This document shows positions 24,344 to 36,322 of a stretch of DNA of 64,000 nucleotides, piece by piece. The DNA lies in assembly GCA_963920575.1 (NCBI GenBank), contig OY986969.1, positions 11,982,615-12,046,614 of the forward strand, given 5' to 3'. Positions within the stretch are counted from its first letter, which is position 1. The number at the start of each line of letters is the position of its first letter. The notes below the pieces were generated by a model. It was given only the letters and a program-made list of their open reading frames with translations. It was not told where the DNA came from and searched no databases. Made by a program: the position numbers and the translations under genes. The stretch comes from Narthecium ossifragum. Lineage: Eukaryota; Streptophyta; Magnoliopsida; Dioscoreales; Nartheciaceae.

Positions 24344-24636
24344 GCCTGTATTATCTGTCACCACCCCGAACCGACAGGATGCCGAGCTCAGACCATGTTT
24401 ATTTATAGTCACATGTGTTGCATGCTTATCTATTTTCCCTGCGGTATCGCCGTTCCGAGGGCTTGGAAGCTCGGATTAGCCTTAGGACCGTGGTTGTGTT
24501 CATTCGAATTCGATGATATACCTAGATGGCTTGAACACTTGTTGATCGATGATTTAGAGGTCGCGTCGGCCTCGAGTTGGGTTCTGAGGTGTAGCCGGTG
24601 TTCGGTTTTCTTGTCTCTTGAGTAGAGGGTGTGCCT
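24344..24636 (+). repeat. Fragment of an X/Tekay-type LTR (R-U5 side)
   Basis: Matches 26000-26170 plus 31051-31240 (CACCCCGA..CCG, AGGACCGTGG, GATTTAGAGGTCG). It ends at TGCCT just before the LTR X start at 24637, the probable target sequence of X. Confidence 0.65.
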
Positions 24637-26917
24637 TGTGAGGAGATGTCCCTCTACTCCTGGGTAGACCGTCTCGGTCAGGCCCATGGCTCGTTGTGGA
24701 CTGCAAGGGTAATTTGGTAAATTACGTCTTGTCTGTTTGTTTCACACCCGCGTTTGCACACACGGCCTTATGTTTGATTTATGTGCTTGTTAGAACCTTA
24801 GACGGGCTTTGGATCGAAAGATGTAAGCTTGGGTGCGCGAAAGCTTGTCTTTAGGACACCTTGCAACCCATGTGCGATCGGTCGCTCCTAGGAGCGATTG
24901 ATCGGGCCTATGTCGGTTGTATGGATATGGACGCAGCTGACGTGTCCGGATAAGGACACGAATCGACCTAGTCCGACCGATCGGTCTTAGGACCCATCGA
25001 TCGGACTCGAGCCTATAAGTAACCCGAGACCTCTTTGTTTTTCAGGTTTTTTCCTCTCCTCTCCTCGTACCTTAGAAATTCTTGTTTAGAGCTTGGTCCA
25101 GCGGCTTGGGAAGCTTGCCAGGAGTTAGAGGAAGAGATCTACACCCTCCTTGAACGGTTTGATTGAGAATCAAACGTGGATTAGTGTGGTTTGGTAGTTT
25201 TCTTCATGGTTGTACTTGATTGTTCTTCAATTAAAGTATGCTAGATGATTCTTGGTAACTTGATTATCACCTGATTAAAGTTTGGTAGGAGTTGGTTTTG
25301 ATTTGATATGGATTGAAGCAAGTTTTCCATATGCTATTTTCGAATTTCCTGATTTAATTAGAACAGTGGTGTTGTAACGTGATTTCCGAGTTGTACATGC
25401 CTGATCTGAGTTGGTTATCAGAATAAAACTTGTACAAATGGGAGATAGCTTTCATTTTCAACTGGTTATCATGATTTTTCGATTTACGTACATGTTATGG
25501 TGAAACAAGGCAGTCATCTTAATTAGTATAATTAAGTGGTTTTTCATTGTTAAATGGATCTGACGTTTGGAGGGGATGATGATTGTGATATTTACGTGTG
25601 ATCTGCTATGTTTGGTTGAAATCCAAGTCATTTTCAAAAGGATTTTATTGGGTTTATTAGATCTGAGATTTACCCGAAATTATAGGTTTTCATCGGTTTG
25701 CTTTTATCCGATCCATCCAATTTCGGATATGTAATTCGGGGTTTGTTGTTTGGTGGGTATATCAAGTTTCATGTCGATCGGACTAATGGATTGAATGATA
25801 GGATTTTTTGAGGTTTGCTGTAGACGAAATGGGCCTTAAGTTCGCCCTAAGCTTTGAATATAATATTATTATATTACTGTTTGGCTAGTTAGCTGGGGCT
25901 GGTTCCCATTGCTTGTTTCCTTTGGGAACTGGCTGGCAGCTGGTGGTATCACCGCTGTAGCTGTCCCCTATCCTTACTTATCTGTTCATCACCCCGAGCC
26001 GGCAAGTTGCCGAGCCCAGACCATTTTTATTATCGTCACATATGTTGCATGTTTATTTGCTTTCCTGTCTGTGTTCATAGCATGCATCAGACTGTGTATT
26101 AGATGCATAAGGATAGGGTGTGGGTGATATGCCGATCCGAGGCTTTTAGGTAGCTCGGATCTAGCTCTAGTAAAGAGCGGGGGGTGAATTTGACTCTTTT
26201 CGAAAAACTAGATTAATGGACAAATCAGATGGGAGAGAACTAACACCTTAAATGCTTGTGGATGAGATGAAACAAAAGTAAAACAACATGCAAGAAGGGT
26301 TAGAGAGATGGCACCGAATTTATAGTGGTTCGACCCAACTCTTGGTCTACGCCTACTTCTCTCAAGGTTCTTCTTGAGGTTCCACTACTTATAAAATGTT
26401 TTACAAGCTTTTCCTCCAAGCTTTCCGGTGCTTGGTGACTTTACGATCACAGCCAACTGCTGTTAGATTACTCTCAAAATACTTCTTCACACTCGAAGAA
26501 GATTTACAAAAGTTGTAGTTCTAAAGGGAATAAGTAGTAACTCTTGCTTAGACTTGTTCAGATGATCTCAATAATATCAATAATAGTTCTGGTAAGTTTA
26601 CAACAAAGAACTACTTATATCTAGCCTTCAACTAGCTCAAAAAGGACCTCAAATGGCTAGTTTTTTACTCTGCGTGTTGCTGGCGATCGATCCATGTATC
26701 GTCCGTGTGAGGACCCGTCCCTCCCTTCCTGTGGCTCGCTGTGGACCGCAAGGGCAATTTGGTAAATTGCACCTTGTCGGCTAGTTCCACACTCGCGCTT
26801 GTACACACACTGACCTTGTTTGTGGTAATGTTTGCTTAGGATGGTTAGTGGGACCCGGGATCGAAAGATCCGGACTTAGGCTTGAATTCTCGCCTAAGTT
26901 TAGCTTTCAGCACACAA

Positions 26918-27020
26918 AGGATCGATCCTCTCTAGCTAAGAGATCGATCCTCTTGTGCCAGAAAGTCAAGTGAGATCGTCATGAGGTGATCGATCCTTCC
27001 TTGGGTAAGGATCGATCCTT
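26918..27020. promoter_or_regulatory. GATCGATC cluster upstream of TATA (Tekay solo LTR)
   Basis: Four exact GATCGATC sites in about 100 bp, ending about 20 bp before TATAAAG. Confidence 0.5.
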
Positions 27021-27171
27021 CATAGGTCGGTTCGTTTTCCTATAAAGCAGACGAACCTTCTTCCCTCAAATCCTTTTGGAAACCCGGCGATTTGAGCTCG
27101 GATCTTGGGATTTTCGAAGGCGTTGAGGACGATCCAAGGCCTAGCTGCTTGGATCTAAGCTGCGTTTGCTC

Positions 27172-27188
27172 CGGTAGGGATCCTACCG
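27172..27188 (+). promoter_or_regulatory. Leader stem-loop CGGTAGG-GAT-CCTACCG
   Basis: Perfect 7-bp stem, about 130 bp after the TATA box. Equivalent hairpins occur at 36783-36797, 39167-39182, 50487-50501 (minus LTR), 19104-19118 and in family E LTRs (16801-16817). Confidence 0.5.
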
Positions 27189-27388
27189 ACATCTCTCTTC
27201 GGGGTTTTGAGTTTTCCGGTTTGATCTGTGGTTTATTGCTTAGATCTGCGTATATAGTTGTTGGTTTTCTATGTTTTTGCCGGTTTTGGACTCGTGGGAT
27301 CCTGATCTATCAGATCCCAGAGTTTCGTGGTTTTTGGTTGTCTCTTCCGGCGGTATTCTTCGCCGGAAGGACGCCGCGGAACCCATCA

Positions 27389-27695
27389 TGATCGATCTTC
27401 CCTTGAGGAAGGATCGATCTTCTGGGTTGGTCATGCTCCGCCCGATGAAGGATCGATCACGAGCTTGGTGAGGATCGATCCTGGTTCTTGGGGAGCATGG
27501 CTGTCCTTCGTCGCGAAGAGGATCGATCCCCCTGTGAGGAAGGATCGATCACTCGTGGTGCGATCTGAAGGGTGCTCTCTGTCGCGAAAATGATCGATCC
27601 TCCTGAGAGGAAGGATCGATCCTTTTGTCTCGACAGTGAGGCTTTACTCTCTGTTGCTGAGAGGATCGATCCTACCCTAGGGGATGATCGATCCT
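27389..27695. promoter_or_regulatory. Second GATCGATC cluster, downstream of TATA (Tekay solo LTR)
   Basis: About ten GATCGATC sites at 20-40 bp intervals after the putative transcription start. The same two-cluster layout is seen in the LTRs at 36323, 38577 and 48743. Confidence 0.5.
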
Positions 27696-29357
27696 TTGGT
27701 AGAAGAGAGGGTTTTGACTAGTTTTGCCCAAGGGGCTTTGTATGTTGGTTTTCTTTATTGTTTTATACCTTGTACATAACATTAAGCATGTTAGCCCTAT
27801 ATAGGGGCAGTGGTGAACCGGGGGAGTGATGACTCCCGGGATGTTTAGAATAAACGGGCGGGTGGCCCTACTGCTTTCCCTAGCCTCTCACGCCGGCGTT
27901 CGCCGAGGGCCACATTACTTGTTGCACATTGTGAACTGTTGTTTGCGGGGTTGTTTCCCGGTGCAGGTGTTGTGTGGACTGCTGGCGGTTGGTAGTGGTA
28001 CCACTGCAGCAGTCCTTAGACCTTATTTATCTGTTCACCACCCCGGGCCGGCAGGGTGCCGTGCCCAGACCTTGTATTTATATCATCACATCCTGCTGCA
28101 TGCTTACATGTATCTTTTCTGCGCATGTTCATAGCATGCATTGTGTTGTGCATTAGTTGCATCTGTTAGGGCGTTGCCGATCCGGGGCTTCCGGGTAGCC
28201 CGGATCTATCTCTTAGGACCGTGCGGGTAGCTTGGTCTAGGACTCGATTTGTAGTATTCAGTCTTTTCGATGATAGGGTTAGTTGGACATGAATACTGTT
28301 GTGCTTGATGTTTAGAGGTCGTGTCGGCCTTGAGCCAAGTCGTGGTGTAGCCGGTACCCAATCCTTCTAGAACTCTTGGGTGGCAGGTGTGACTACCCAG
28401 CGGTGCTACCCGCCGACAGTGCCCAGGATCCTGTCGTGAGTTGGCAGTGCCGTTTCCTGTCTTACTGAGTGTGACCCAGTGTGTGACCAGTTCGCTGGAA
28501 GACCACGACTGGGGCTCTCAGGGGTATCCGGTGGGGTTATGGGACCCCTGTGATACACCTAGGCTTTGCTTGGGGACGACACTGTTGTGTTCCCTTCCTT
28601 TGTGAGTGTCGTAGTGTAGTGTCCCTGCTGAGCTTAGTGCTCACACCTACCCGGGCTGCGTTTTGCAGGTGCTGGCGCTAGCTCTTCTTCGGTTGCCCCT
28701 ACCGGGCAGGTGTTCGGTGACGTGGCGGCGTCTGGCGGAGCTTGAGGAGCTGTGATCTGTCCGTGTACACCTTGGTTAGATAGTCTCCTACGGGGGCGAT
28801 TTTGTATAACATTCCATGTTTGAGGATTTGTACTATATTCTAGCTTTGTGTGTTGAGCTTTATAATTGTTGTTTATTACAGGATTATTATGCTTATTAGG
28901 GTAACCACTACGACTAGAGGGAAACCTCGCCAAATTTTCGCAGTAGGTTAAGTTCCGGTTCGCGTCGCCCGGCCCGGTTGGGCCTACGCGGGTCGGGGCG
29001 CGACAGTCCGTGACATCGACCGTCATGTACAAAAACTCAGCTTTCGCAAGCCGTGGTCGATCCACCCATCAACCGTCGCATCATTCGTGAGGCTCTGTTG
29101 TGAAAAATGCTTCCCAGGGTCGATGCTCCGATCGACCATCGCTTCTTCACTTTTCACCAACATCCTCCACGGTCGACCGTCGTATCGTCCGTCGGATCAT
29201 CCATGAGCCTACAACATTTAAAACCACAAAATCCAAAAGTCATGGTCGATCGGTCCATCGACCGTCAGGCTCTGTCAAGAAAATGGCTTCTCAGGGTCGA
29301 TGATCCGATCGACCGCGAGCCAACATTTCATTTTGTCAAGTATGGTGCATCGACCGT

Positions 29358-30859
29358 TGATAAGACTTGAAAAGTGCATAAAACACCCTTGTAATTTGGC
29401 TTTGTTAGTCTCCGACCAATGCTTCACTGACTACTTTTATCCCATTTCGGGTATAACAGACCCTGCTACGAGTTAGATCAACTTTGGAGCTAAAACAAGC
29501 GTATTTTGGCAATTTTGGCAAGTCAGATCGATCCTCCTCTCCTGGAGCGATCGATCCTACTCAACAAGCACGTGGATGAAGAACAAGCATAAGGATCGAT
29601 CAAACTCGAGTAGATGGATCGATCCTCTATGTGATGTAGCGTAACATCAATCGAACGATCGATCAGACTCAACTAGTCGGATCGATCCGTCACGGGGCGT
29701 TACCAGCAATTGAAGATTGTAGGATCGATCCTACTCCTTGGACGGATCGATCCGACTCGGCCAGAATCGAAGATCAACGGCTCAGATCTAATCTGTGGGA
29801 GGATGTTTCCTGGGCTATAAGTAGTCAATGATTAGGGATTTTTTGGGCTTTTTCCATACGTTTTTGGGGAGAGTTGTCCTATCTTTTTCTACACTTTTCT
29901 TCGGCGATTCTTTGGAGGAGATCCATGGCGGGAGGAGATCATCAACTTCCACTTATGGATCGGCCCCCTAAAGATGAGTAGCTAAAACCCTAACCATGGG
30001 ATTCTATTGATGTAACTGGGGTTTTTACTAGGGATTCCTTAGATCTAGGGCTTGTATACATTATTGTTTGGCTTATATGGATTGATTTCTATTTTCTTCA
30101 TACCTTGGTGTCGATTTCTTGCTGGATGTGTGGATTGTTCTGGTTTGCACTTGATTCTAGAGCTTGCGTATGCTAGGGCTTGGATTGGATTCATCCAAAT
30201 AAGAGGACCATGCTAGTCGCATGGTATCTCGGATGAAATCTTCTTCGCGATTAGGGGTTGTATAGTGCTAGTCCCACTACGTTCCATCCCTAATCCTTCA
30301 TGCATCCTACCTTTGTAGTTTTGGTTATGAATATGTTAAATACTCATCTTGATCTTACACCTAAATCCATATCCGTACTACTATTTGTGATGAATTCATC
30401 CTAATAAGAGGGTTCATTAGCAGTGAACATAACTAATCATTCGGTCACTGACGATTAGACTTTTATTCTTACCAACAAGGAATCCTAACCAGAACTTGTT
30501 GAGTGATAAGGAGAACTAGCCATTCACTTATCAACTATTAGGAAGCCATTTACCGTGTTTGCATGCCCTGATCTTAGGAAGACTTGGTAGAACCTTAGTT
30601 ATTGATTAAGAATCCTGTGGTCCTTTCTCTCATATTCATAAATCCTTTAGTATAAGTTCAGTTTAATTTCAACATGCAATCTTTTCTCAACTCATTTGTA
30701 GGAAATTTACTAAGTGTTCGATCTCAATCACTTAAATCCCTGTGGACTCGACTCGGACTCTCCACTATCTGCTATTTCTTAGTAGTTAAAGTAGAGCACT
30801 GGAAATAATAGTAATTTTGGTTAGACTTGTTAAGCTACGACACTTTTCAAGTCCTATCA
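29358..30859 (+). mobile_element. Athila-like solo LTR (1.5 kb), TSD ACCGT, with long terminal inverted repeats
   Basis: ACCGT at 29353-29357 and 30860-30864. The first 19 bp (TGATAAGACTTGAAAAGTG) and last 19 bp are inverted repeats with one mismatch. GATCGATC cluster at 29525-29753, TATAAGTA at 29816. No internal region is present. Confidence 0.92.
29525..29753. promoter_or_regulatory. GATCGATC cluster upstream of TATA (solo LTR 29358)
   Basis: Eight exact GATCGATC sites in about 230 bp, with flanks such as GGATCGATCC, ending about 65 bp before TATAAGTA. Confidence 0.5.
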
Positions 30860-33351
30860 ACCGTCCAACCCCGCGGTCGATCCATGGATCGACTGTCGCA
30901 TTCCCACGGTCGATCCATGCATCGACCGTCAGTACAATAAATCATTAAATATTGAATTTAAGACTTCCAATTAAAGGGGTAATAAATATTAAACATATAT
31001 TTTATCATTTAATGTATATTGGCATCATCAAAACAAGGTTAGGATCAATATCTAGGACCGTGGCGGGTAGCATGGTCCAGGATCGGATGGTAGTATTCAG
31101 TCGATATCGATGATAGATTTAGATGACTTGAATACAGGTTGATTGATGATTTAGAAGTCTTGTCAGCCTCGAGCCGGTTTTTAGGTGTAGTCGGTGTCCA
31201 GTGTTCTAGGACTCTTGAGTAGAGGGTGTGTCTACTCAGCGGTGTCGTTTCTCGCTTAGCAGTGCCAGTTTCCTGCTTGTGAGTCTGCAGTGTTGGTTTT
31301 CTGCGTTCAGGGATACGCGGTGGGGTTATGGGGCCCCTGTGTACACCCATGCTTCCTTGAGGGTGACACTGTTGTGTTCCCTCCTTCCTTGTGTGAGTCG
31401 TAGTATAGTTTCCCTTGTGAGGACCCTTACCTTCAACCTGGTCCGACCGCGTTGGTCGAGGGTCTGGTTCGGTTGGTTTGGCTCGGTTGTCCTTGCTTCG
31501 CGATCCCCTTTGATCGTCGCGGCTCAGGGGGTAATTTGGTAAATTACCCTAGACATAGTTGGTTTAACACACGCGTAGCGCACACACGGCCTTGTTATGC
31601 TGTATGTGCTTGACTAGACTATTAGGATCACCATAGCTCGGAGGATCTGGGTTCGATCGTAAGGATCGAGATCTGAGCGGCTAGGATCAGATCTGGCTGA
31701 TCGGATGGCCATGATCTAATTTAAGCCAATTACTTAAAACCTCTCTTGTTAACCCCAGCCCGTTAGGGCACTATTGGGTTCACGAGGGAGAGAGAGAGAA
31801 AGCGTGAGGGAGAGCTGCGACGGCAGCGGAGTTCCTCTCATCGGAGGCGGAGAGAAGACGACGACGGCAGACGCCACCGTGACCGGAGAGGAGAGGCGAA
31901 CTTGGCGATCGCGGCGGGGCGACTGCGACAGAGACGGAGAGGTAGACGACGACGATTGCGGCCGAAAAAGGGGAAGATAGGAGAAGATCTATCTCGACGC
32001 CAGAGGAAGGGGACCTACTCTAATCATGGATTAGGCTCTTAGGAATGGATTTGATGCATGCTATTTGGGCCCCTGGCTTCCCTGTTCATCTCGTGGATCC
32101 TTGTTGATGTTTTTCTCTCTTCATTGCTGCTGTTGCCTAGATCTTTTGATGCCGATGGATTTCTGATGAGAGTTCTTCTTTTCCTCTTTGGTTTTTGGTT
32201 GATTTCCTCCTCTTACTTTGGGTTTGATCGGATTCCTCTGTTTCGTGGTTTGTGGTGGTGTTCTTCCCTTCTTTCCCTGCCATGGTTTATCTAGATGCTC
32301 AGTTCTTCCTTGCTGGTTTGGACGTATAGTTTCTAAGCTATGGGTTATTGCCGGATTCTGTTAGCTCTCCTTGATGGTTCATCGGATGCATGTTAGCCTA
32401 GATGTTGCAAAGCTATCTTCTTCTCTTTTGACTGAAATAGTTAGGATCTTTGGGTTTCTCAGATTTTTCCTCTGTTATGGGTTGGCCGGATGCTTGAGGT
32501 CCTTCTCAGGCCGTGTCCGATGTTTTCCTCGAGTCTGTGGCTGTTTGATCTGGAATTGCTGATGTGCACGCAAGGTGCTTGTTGATTGCTTACTTGCTGC
32601 CGTAGTTTGGATTCTTGGGTTGTCATGGAGTCCATCCCCTGTTTTGGTCTGCCGGAGGCTTGAGGTCCTCCTCCAAACCTTTCCTTCTCCTGAATCTGCT
32701 GGTAGTTGGTTTGGATTTCCTAGTTATGGCTAGTCTTCAATTGGGTTTCCAATTCGTGGTTGTTTGGGTTTCCAACTCGTGGCTCCGTCCTTGGTTTGCT
32801 GCTTGGAGTTCATAGCTGAGTTTGTATTTTATCGCTGAGTTTAAGTTTTGGATCTGCTTGGGTCGCTGGATGCCGTAGGGGGATTTGAGTGTCGAGTTCT
32901 GGATTAGACTCTGGCTGGATGGTTTGGCCCTTCTTTCCCTTTGCTTTCCTCCCCATGCCTCTCCACTACCTAGGTGCATCTAAGCTTTGCTGGTTCGGGT
33001 GTTCGAAGCTAAGCATGGCTATTCAACCCTTGCTGTTTGATGCTTCTGGTGTTTCTTCAAAGCTGGAGCGAATGGCTGCGATTGAGTTTTGGGATTTCTG
33101 TTGGATTGCTATACTTGTCGGATTTCTGTGTTTTTGGATTGCTATCACTTGCTGGCATTTGGCTTTCATGTCCTTCAGTTTTAGCTGAGGATGGACATAA
33201 TCTCTCAAGTTAGTTTTATGTCAAATTTCTCCATTATCATCCCCTATCCAATTCTTATAAGTACTAACAATTCCATCGAATTATGTATTATTATATCATG
33301 CTCAAGCCTAGGGCCGGCTGTGCAGCCGTTTATATTTTATTCGTGAGTTAA

Positions 33352-35078
33352 TGATGAGAATGCATAATGTTATATTTTTATCCCTTAATATTTAGTCTCC
33401 TATGCTTATTTAGTTCCTAAATACACTCATTATTCTTATATTTTGATTTACGATGCAATTGAAGTCCTTAAGTCGAAAAGAAGCTGAAAAGAGTGCTTGG
33501 ATCAACTTTAAAGATTTATCTGTACCTGCTCATGAAGAACCAGAGGATGTGCCATACATGGTTGGAAAGCTCTTGAAGTCTAGATTCTGGAGAATTTTAC
33601 GGTTCGTGATTCCGAGTTTTCTAGAGGAAGTTACGGCAATTTCAGTACCGATGCGCAGTCTGAATGGCAGAAAGGAAAATAAGCTGGAAGTCCGAGCGAA
33701 GGTCCGATCGATCGGACCGGGCAAAACCGTGACAGAACATGTAGTTTTTGGCTGAACATGGTTCGATCGATCGAACCATCACTCCTACTGAGCCAGATCG
33801 ATCCGACTCCTAGAGTTGGATCTATCGGACTCAAAAATAGCCAGAGAAGGTGGATTTTTATGCGTCCGATCGATCCAGCACTTAAAGTTCGATCGATCGG
33901 ACTTGGGAATTAAAGGGCGACAGAACGTATGCTTTTTAGAGGAACACAGTTCGATCGATCGGACCATCGATCGAACTCGGGAAGAGCCAGAGACGAAGAT
34001 TTTTTACGAAATCGATCGATCCGACTCCCTTATTCCGATCGATCGGGCTCGGGCGTGAATAGAAGTTGAAGATTTTAATGAGACCGATCGATCCAGCATC
34101 CAAGGTCCGATCGATCGGACTTTCTCAGTGAATTAAATCAACCGTTTAGATCTAATCCGTTGATGGAGAGGCTTTGGGGCTATAAAGAGGACTCTTTCTA
34201 GGGTTTGAGGGGGGATTCTTGGACACTTTTGGCTACTCTTTCTCCTCCTTTATATTTTTTCTAGGTTTTATTTTCTTTATTAGAATCTTTTGAGGATTGT
34301 TTTTGATGGCCCTGCGTGGCTAAATCTTGATCCTTGGTCGAGGAGACTGAAACCTCGGAATCAATGAGACTGTGAGATCTAATTTATTTTTATTGTTCAG
34401 TTTATAGATGAGTATTGAATGTTCTTCTGTGTTTATCTTCATGATTGTCTTGTCTAATTGCTAGGAGCGCTACTAGTTTATTATTCATGGCGATCTACTG
34501 CTAGGTTGGATATCAAATCCGGAATTGTTTGATCCCTCTAATCTGCGAAGCAACTAGGATCTAATAATTTGCTGCTGATCAGATCTTGTTAGATCTTAGG
34601 AAGAATATTCAACTAAATTAAATGCAACCGCTTGTGCTTGTGTTGTTTAGCTTCATCGATCTCCCTATTCTTAACGCTGCTACTAGATTAAATCTACAGC
34701 GCTTGTCTTAGGTTGTCTAGTAGTTAGGGTTGATTAGATCGCTTGTTTCTAATTAACTATGATCGAGGAGAGATTCGAATTTAATTCGAACGGTGAATAT
34801 TCATGGTATGAATTGGTTGATACTTGCATCTATGATCAGTTGTTGGATTCCGATGGTGGATGTTGACTCAGACCAAGGTTTGTTCTCTTGATTCAACTTG
34901 TTTCTTTTATTTAGATTATTTCTTTATTATTTTTCCTCACGTTTAAAACCCCCCTATCTTTGTTCACTAAGCACAAAACTAGACTGAACACTCTTCGTGG
35001 GATCGACTCGTACTCGCACTACTACATTTGTTTTGAAGAGTATTGGATTTATTTTTGAGTGCCTGCGACAGCACATCA
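33352..35078 (+). mobile_element. B-type solo LTR (1.73 kb), TSD GTTAA
   Basis: TGATGAGAATGCATAATG to ACAGCACATCA, flanked by GTTAA at 33347-33351 and 35079-35083. TATAAAGA at 34181. U3 holds an extended GATCGATC cluster (about 33705-34124). A 101-codon frame at 33453 crosses the block shared by the A and B LTR families, but related copies have stops there. Confidence 0.94.
33705..34124. promoter_or_regulatory. Extended GATCGATC cluster in B-type solo LTR
   Basis: More than ten GATCGATC sites arranged in pairs with CAGAACNTNT-type spacers, 60-480 bp upstream of TATAAAGA. It is longer than in element B, so array length varies between copies. Confidence 0.5.
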
Positions 35079-36322
35079 GTTAACCAAGGGAGTAATGCCC
35101 CTTGGGAATGTTTAGACTAGTTGGGCCGAAGGTGAGCCCTTGTTTATCGTATGATATTATATATGGTTTGGATGTATGAATGCCATGGTTGGATTATATA
35201 TAGCTCTGTAATGCTAAACCCTACTCTATAACTACGGTATATCACATTGGACAGTTGACTGATGATATGGCATGTAGAGACACCTAGGCCTAGTTGTTTG
35301 AATAGGCTCATGCATGATGATTACATTAGAGGCATTCAGGCTAGGTGGTAGGCGATGGATTCGATCGCCGATCCGGGGTTCTCGGGTAGCCCGGATCTAG
35401 CCCTAAGACCGGGGTCTGGGTAGAAGGACTAGGGCGAGATTGTGAGTTTATGATCTTGTGTTGATTGAGGATGTTATATAGATATGCCCATTTGAATGGT
35501 GGTATTGTGGTGTAGAGGTCGTGTCGTTATCTGCGTCAATCACTAAGGGCAGTGGATGTTATCCTGTTAAGGGTTGTAGAGGTGAGAGTGCACGGAGGAT
35601 GCACTTGCCCCTTGTCCTTCCCTGATATGTAGAGAGGTGCTTTGGTGATGCGTGACCCTTGTCCAGACTTGTTCTTTGTTGCCTTAGGATTGGACAGAGA
35701 CGACACAGTTGTAGTTTACTTTTCCTTGAGAGTGTCGTAGAGTAGAACCTTACTGGGCATTGTTGCTCACCCTACCTGGGCTGCATCGGTTATGCAGGTC
35801 GATGCAGTTCCTTCTTTCAGGTGTTCTTCTAGAAGATGGCGCGATATTTCGAGGTGATCGAGGACTTGGAGCTTTGAGGAGTTCTTCTACAGTTAATTTA
35901 CCGTTTTAATCAGTGATGTACAAATTAATGTATAACATGAGGTATTCTAGGATATCATTGTATGCTTACTAATTCAGTTGTATTTGAGAAATATTGTAAT
36001 ATTCTTTGATATAAATGTTGAAGAATGTGAGGATGTTGAAATTGTAAAATGTATAGATTTCTTGTGCCCTAATTATAAAGGGGATTCTGCCGAAATTTTT
36101 ATGAACTTGAGTATTAAATTGTTTAAATTCATAGCAGTTAGATTTCTCACGCCTCTATCTGGAAGGGTTTTATGGGTCGGGGCGTGACATCCCTCCTGAG
36201 CTTAGTTGCTCACTCCTACCCGAGCTACGTTTTGCAGGTGCAGGCGTTAGGTCTTCTTCAATGGCCCCTACTGGGCAGGTGTTTGGTGGCGCGACAGTGT
36301 CTGGCGGTGGTTGACGAGCGGT

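Larger units (their letters stand above)
26706..29005 (+). mobile_element. Tekay-type solo LTR (2.3 kb), TSD GTCCG
   Basis: TGTGAGGACCCGTCCC to GGGGCGCGACA, flanked by GTCCG at 26701-26705 and 29006-29010. TATAAAG at 27041, GATCGATC clusters on both sides of it, and a leader hairpin at 27172-27188. ORFs within are repeat artefacts. Confidence 0.95.
26171..31050 (-). mobile_element. Solo LTR of SIRE-like copia element (minus strand), TSD TCTAG
   Basis: TCTAG at 26166-26170 and 31051-31055 flank it. Net length after removing two nested LTRs is about 1,070 bp, the same as the copia LTR at 57887-58958. Own pieces: 26171-26705, 29011-29357 and 30865-31050. Terminal dinucleotides have changed (TA...TA instead of TG...CA). 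It carries the GGTCGACC/GGTCGATC motifs. Confidence 0.88.
31416..36189 (+). mobile_element. Family E solo LTR (~3.0 kb net), TSD TCCCT
   Basis: TGTGAGGACCCTTACC to GGGTCGGGGCGTGACA, flanked by TCCCT at 31411-31415 and 36190-36194. A GA/GC-rich leader-like segment (about 31780-31990) is followed by a T-rich, intron-like stretch. It contains a nested B-type solo LTR. This copy defines the full family E LTR, which is otherwise seen as fragments. Confidence 0.92.
24637..36322 (+). repeat. LTR X (Tekay-like, truncated), interrupted by nested solo LTRs
   Basis: Own sequence: 24637-26170, 31051-31415 and 36190-36322; the rest is nested insertions. Starts TGTGAGGAGATG, TATAAGT at 25014. The three pieces join in the order seen in intact Tekay-type LTRs (GATCTAGCTCTAG/GACCGTGG, then TTTCCCT/CCTGAGCTTAG). 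The 3' end is lost at the junction with the LTR at 36323. No internal region is attached, so it may be a truncated solo LTR. Confidence 0.75.

Noticed and set aside
26918..27695. Regularly spaced palindromes resembling a CRISPR array or satellite
   Set aside because: Repeats are about 8-14 bp with unequal spacing, lie at fixed places inside LTRs with target duplications, and no cas genes occur.
33453..33755. 101-codon ORF in the B-type solo LTR
   Set aside because: It covers the block shared by Athila-like LTRs, but sister copies (A, both B LTRs) have an in-frame stop, so coding is unlikely.
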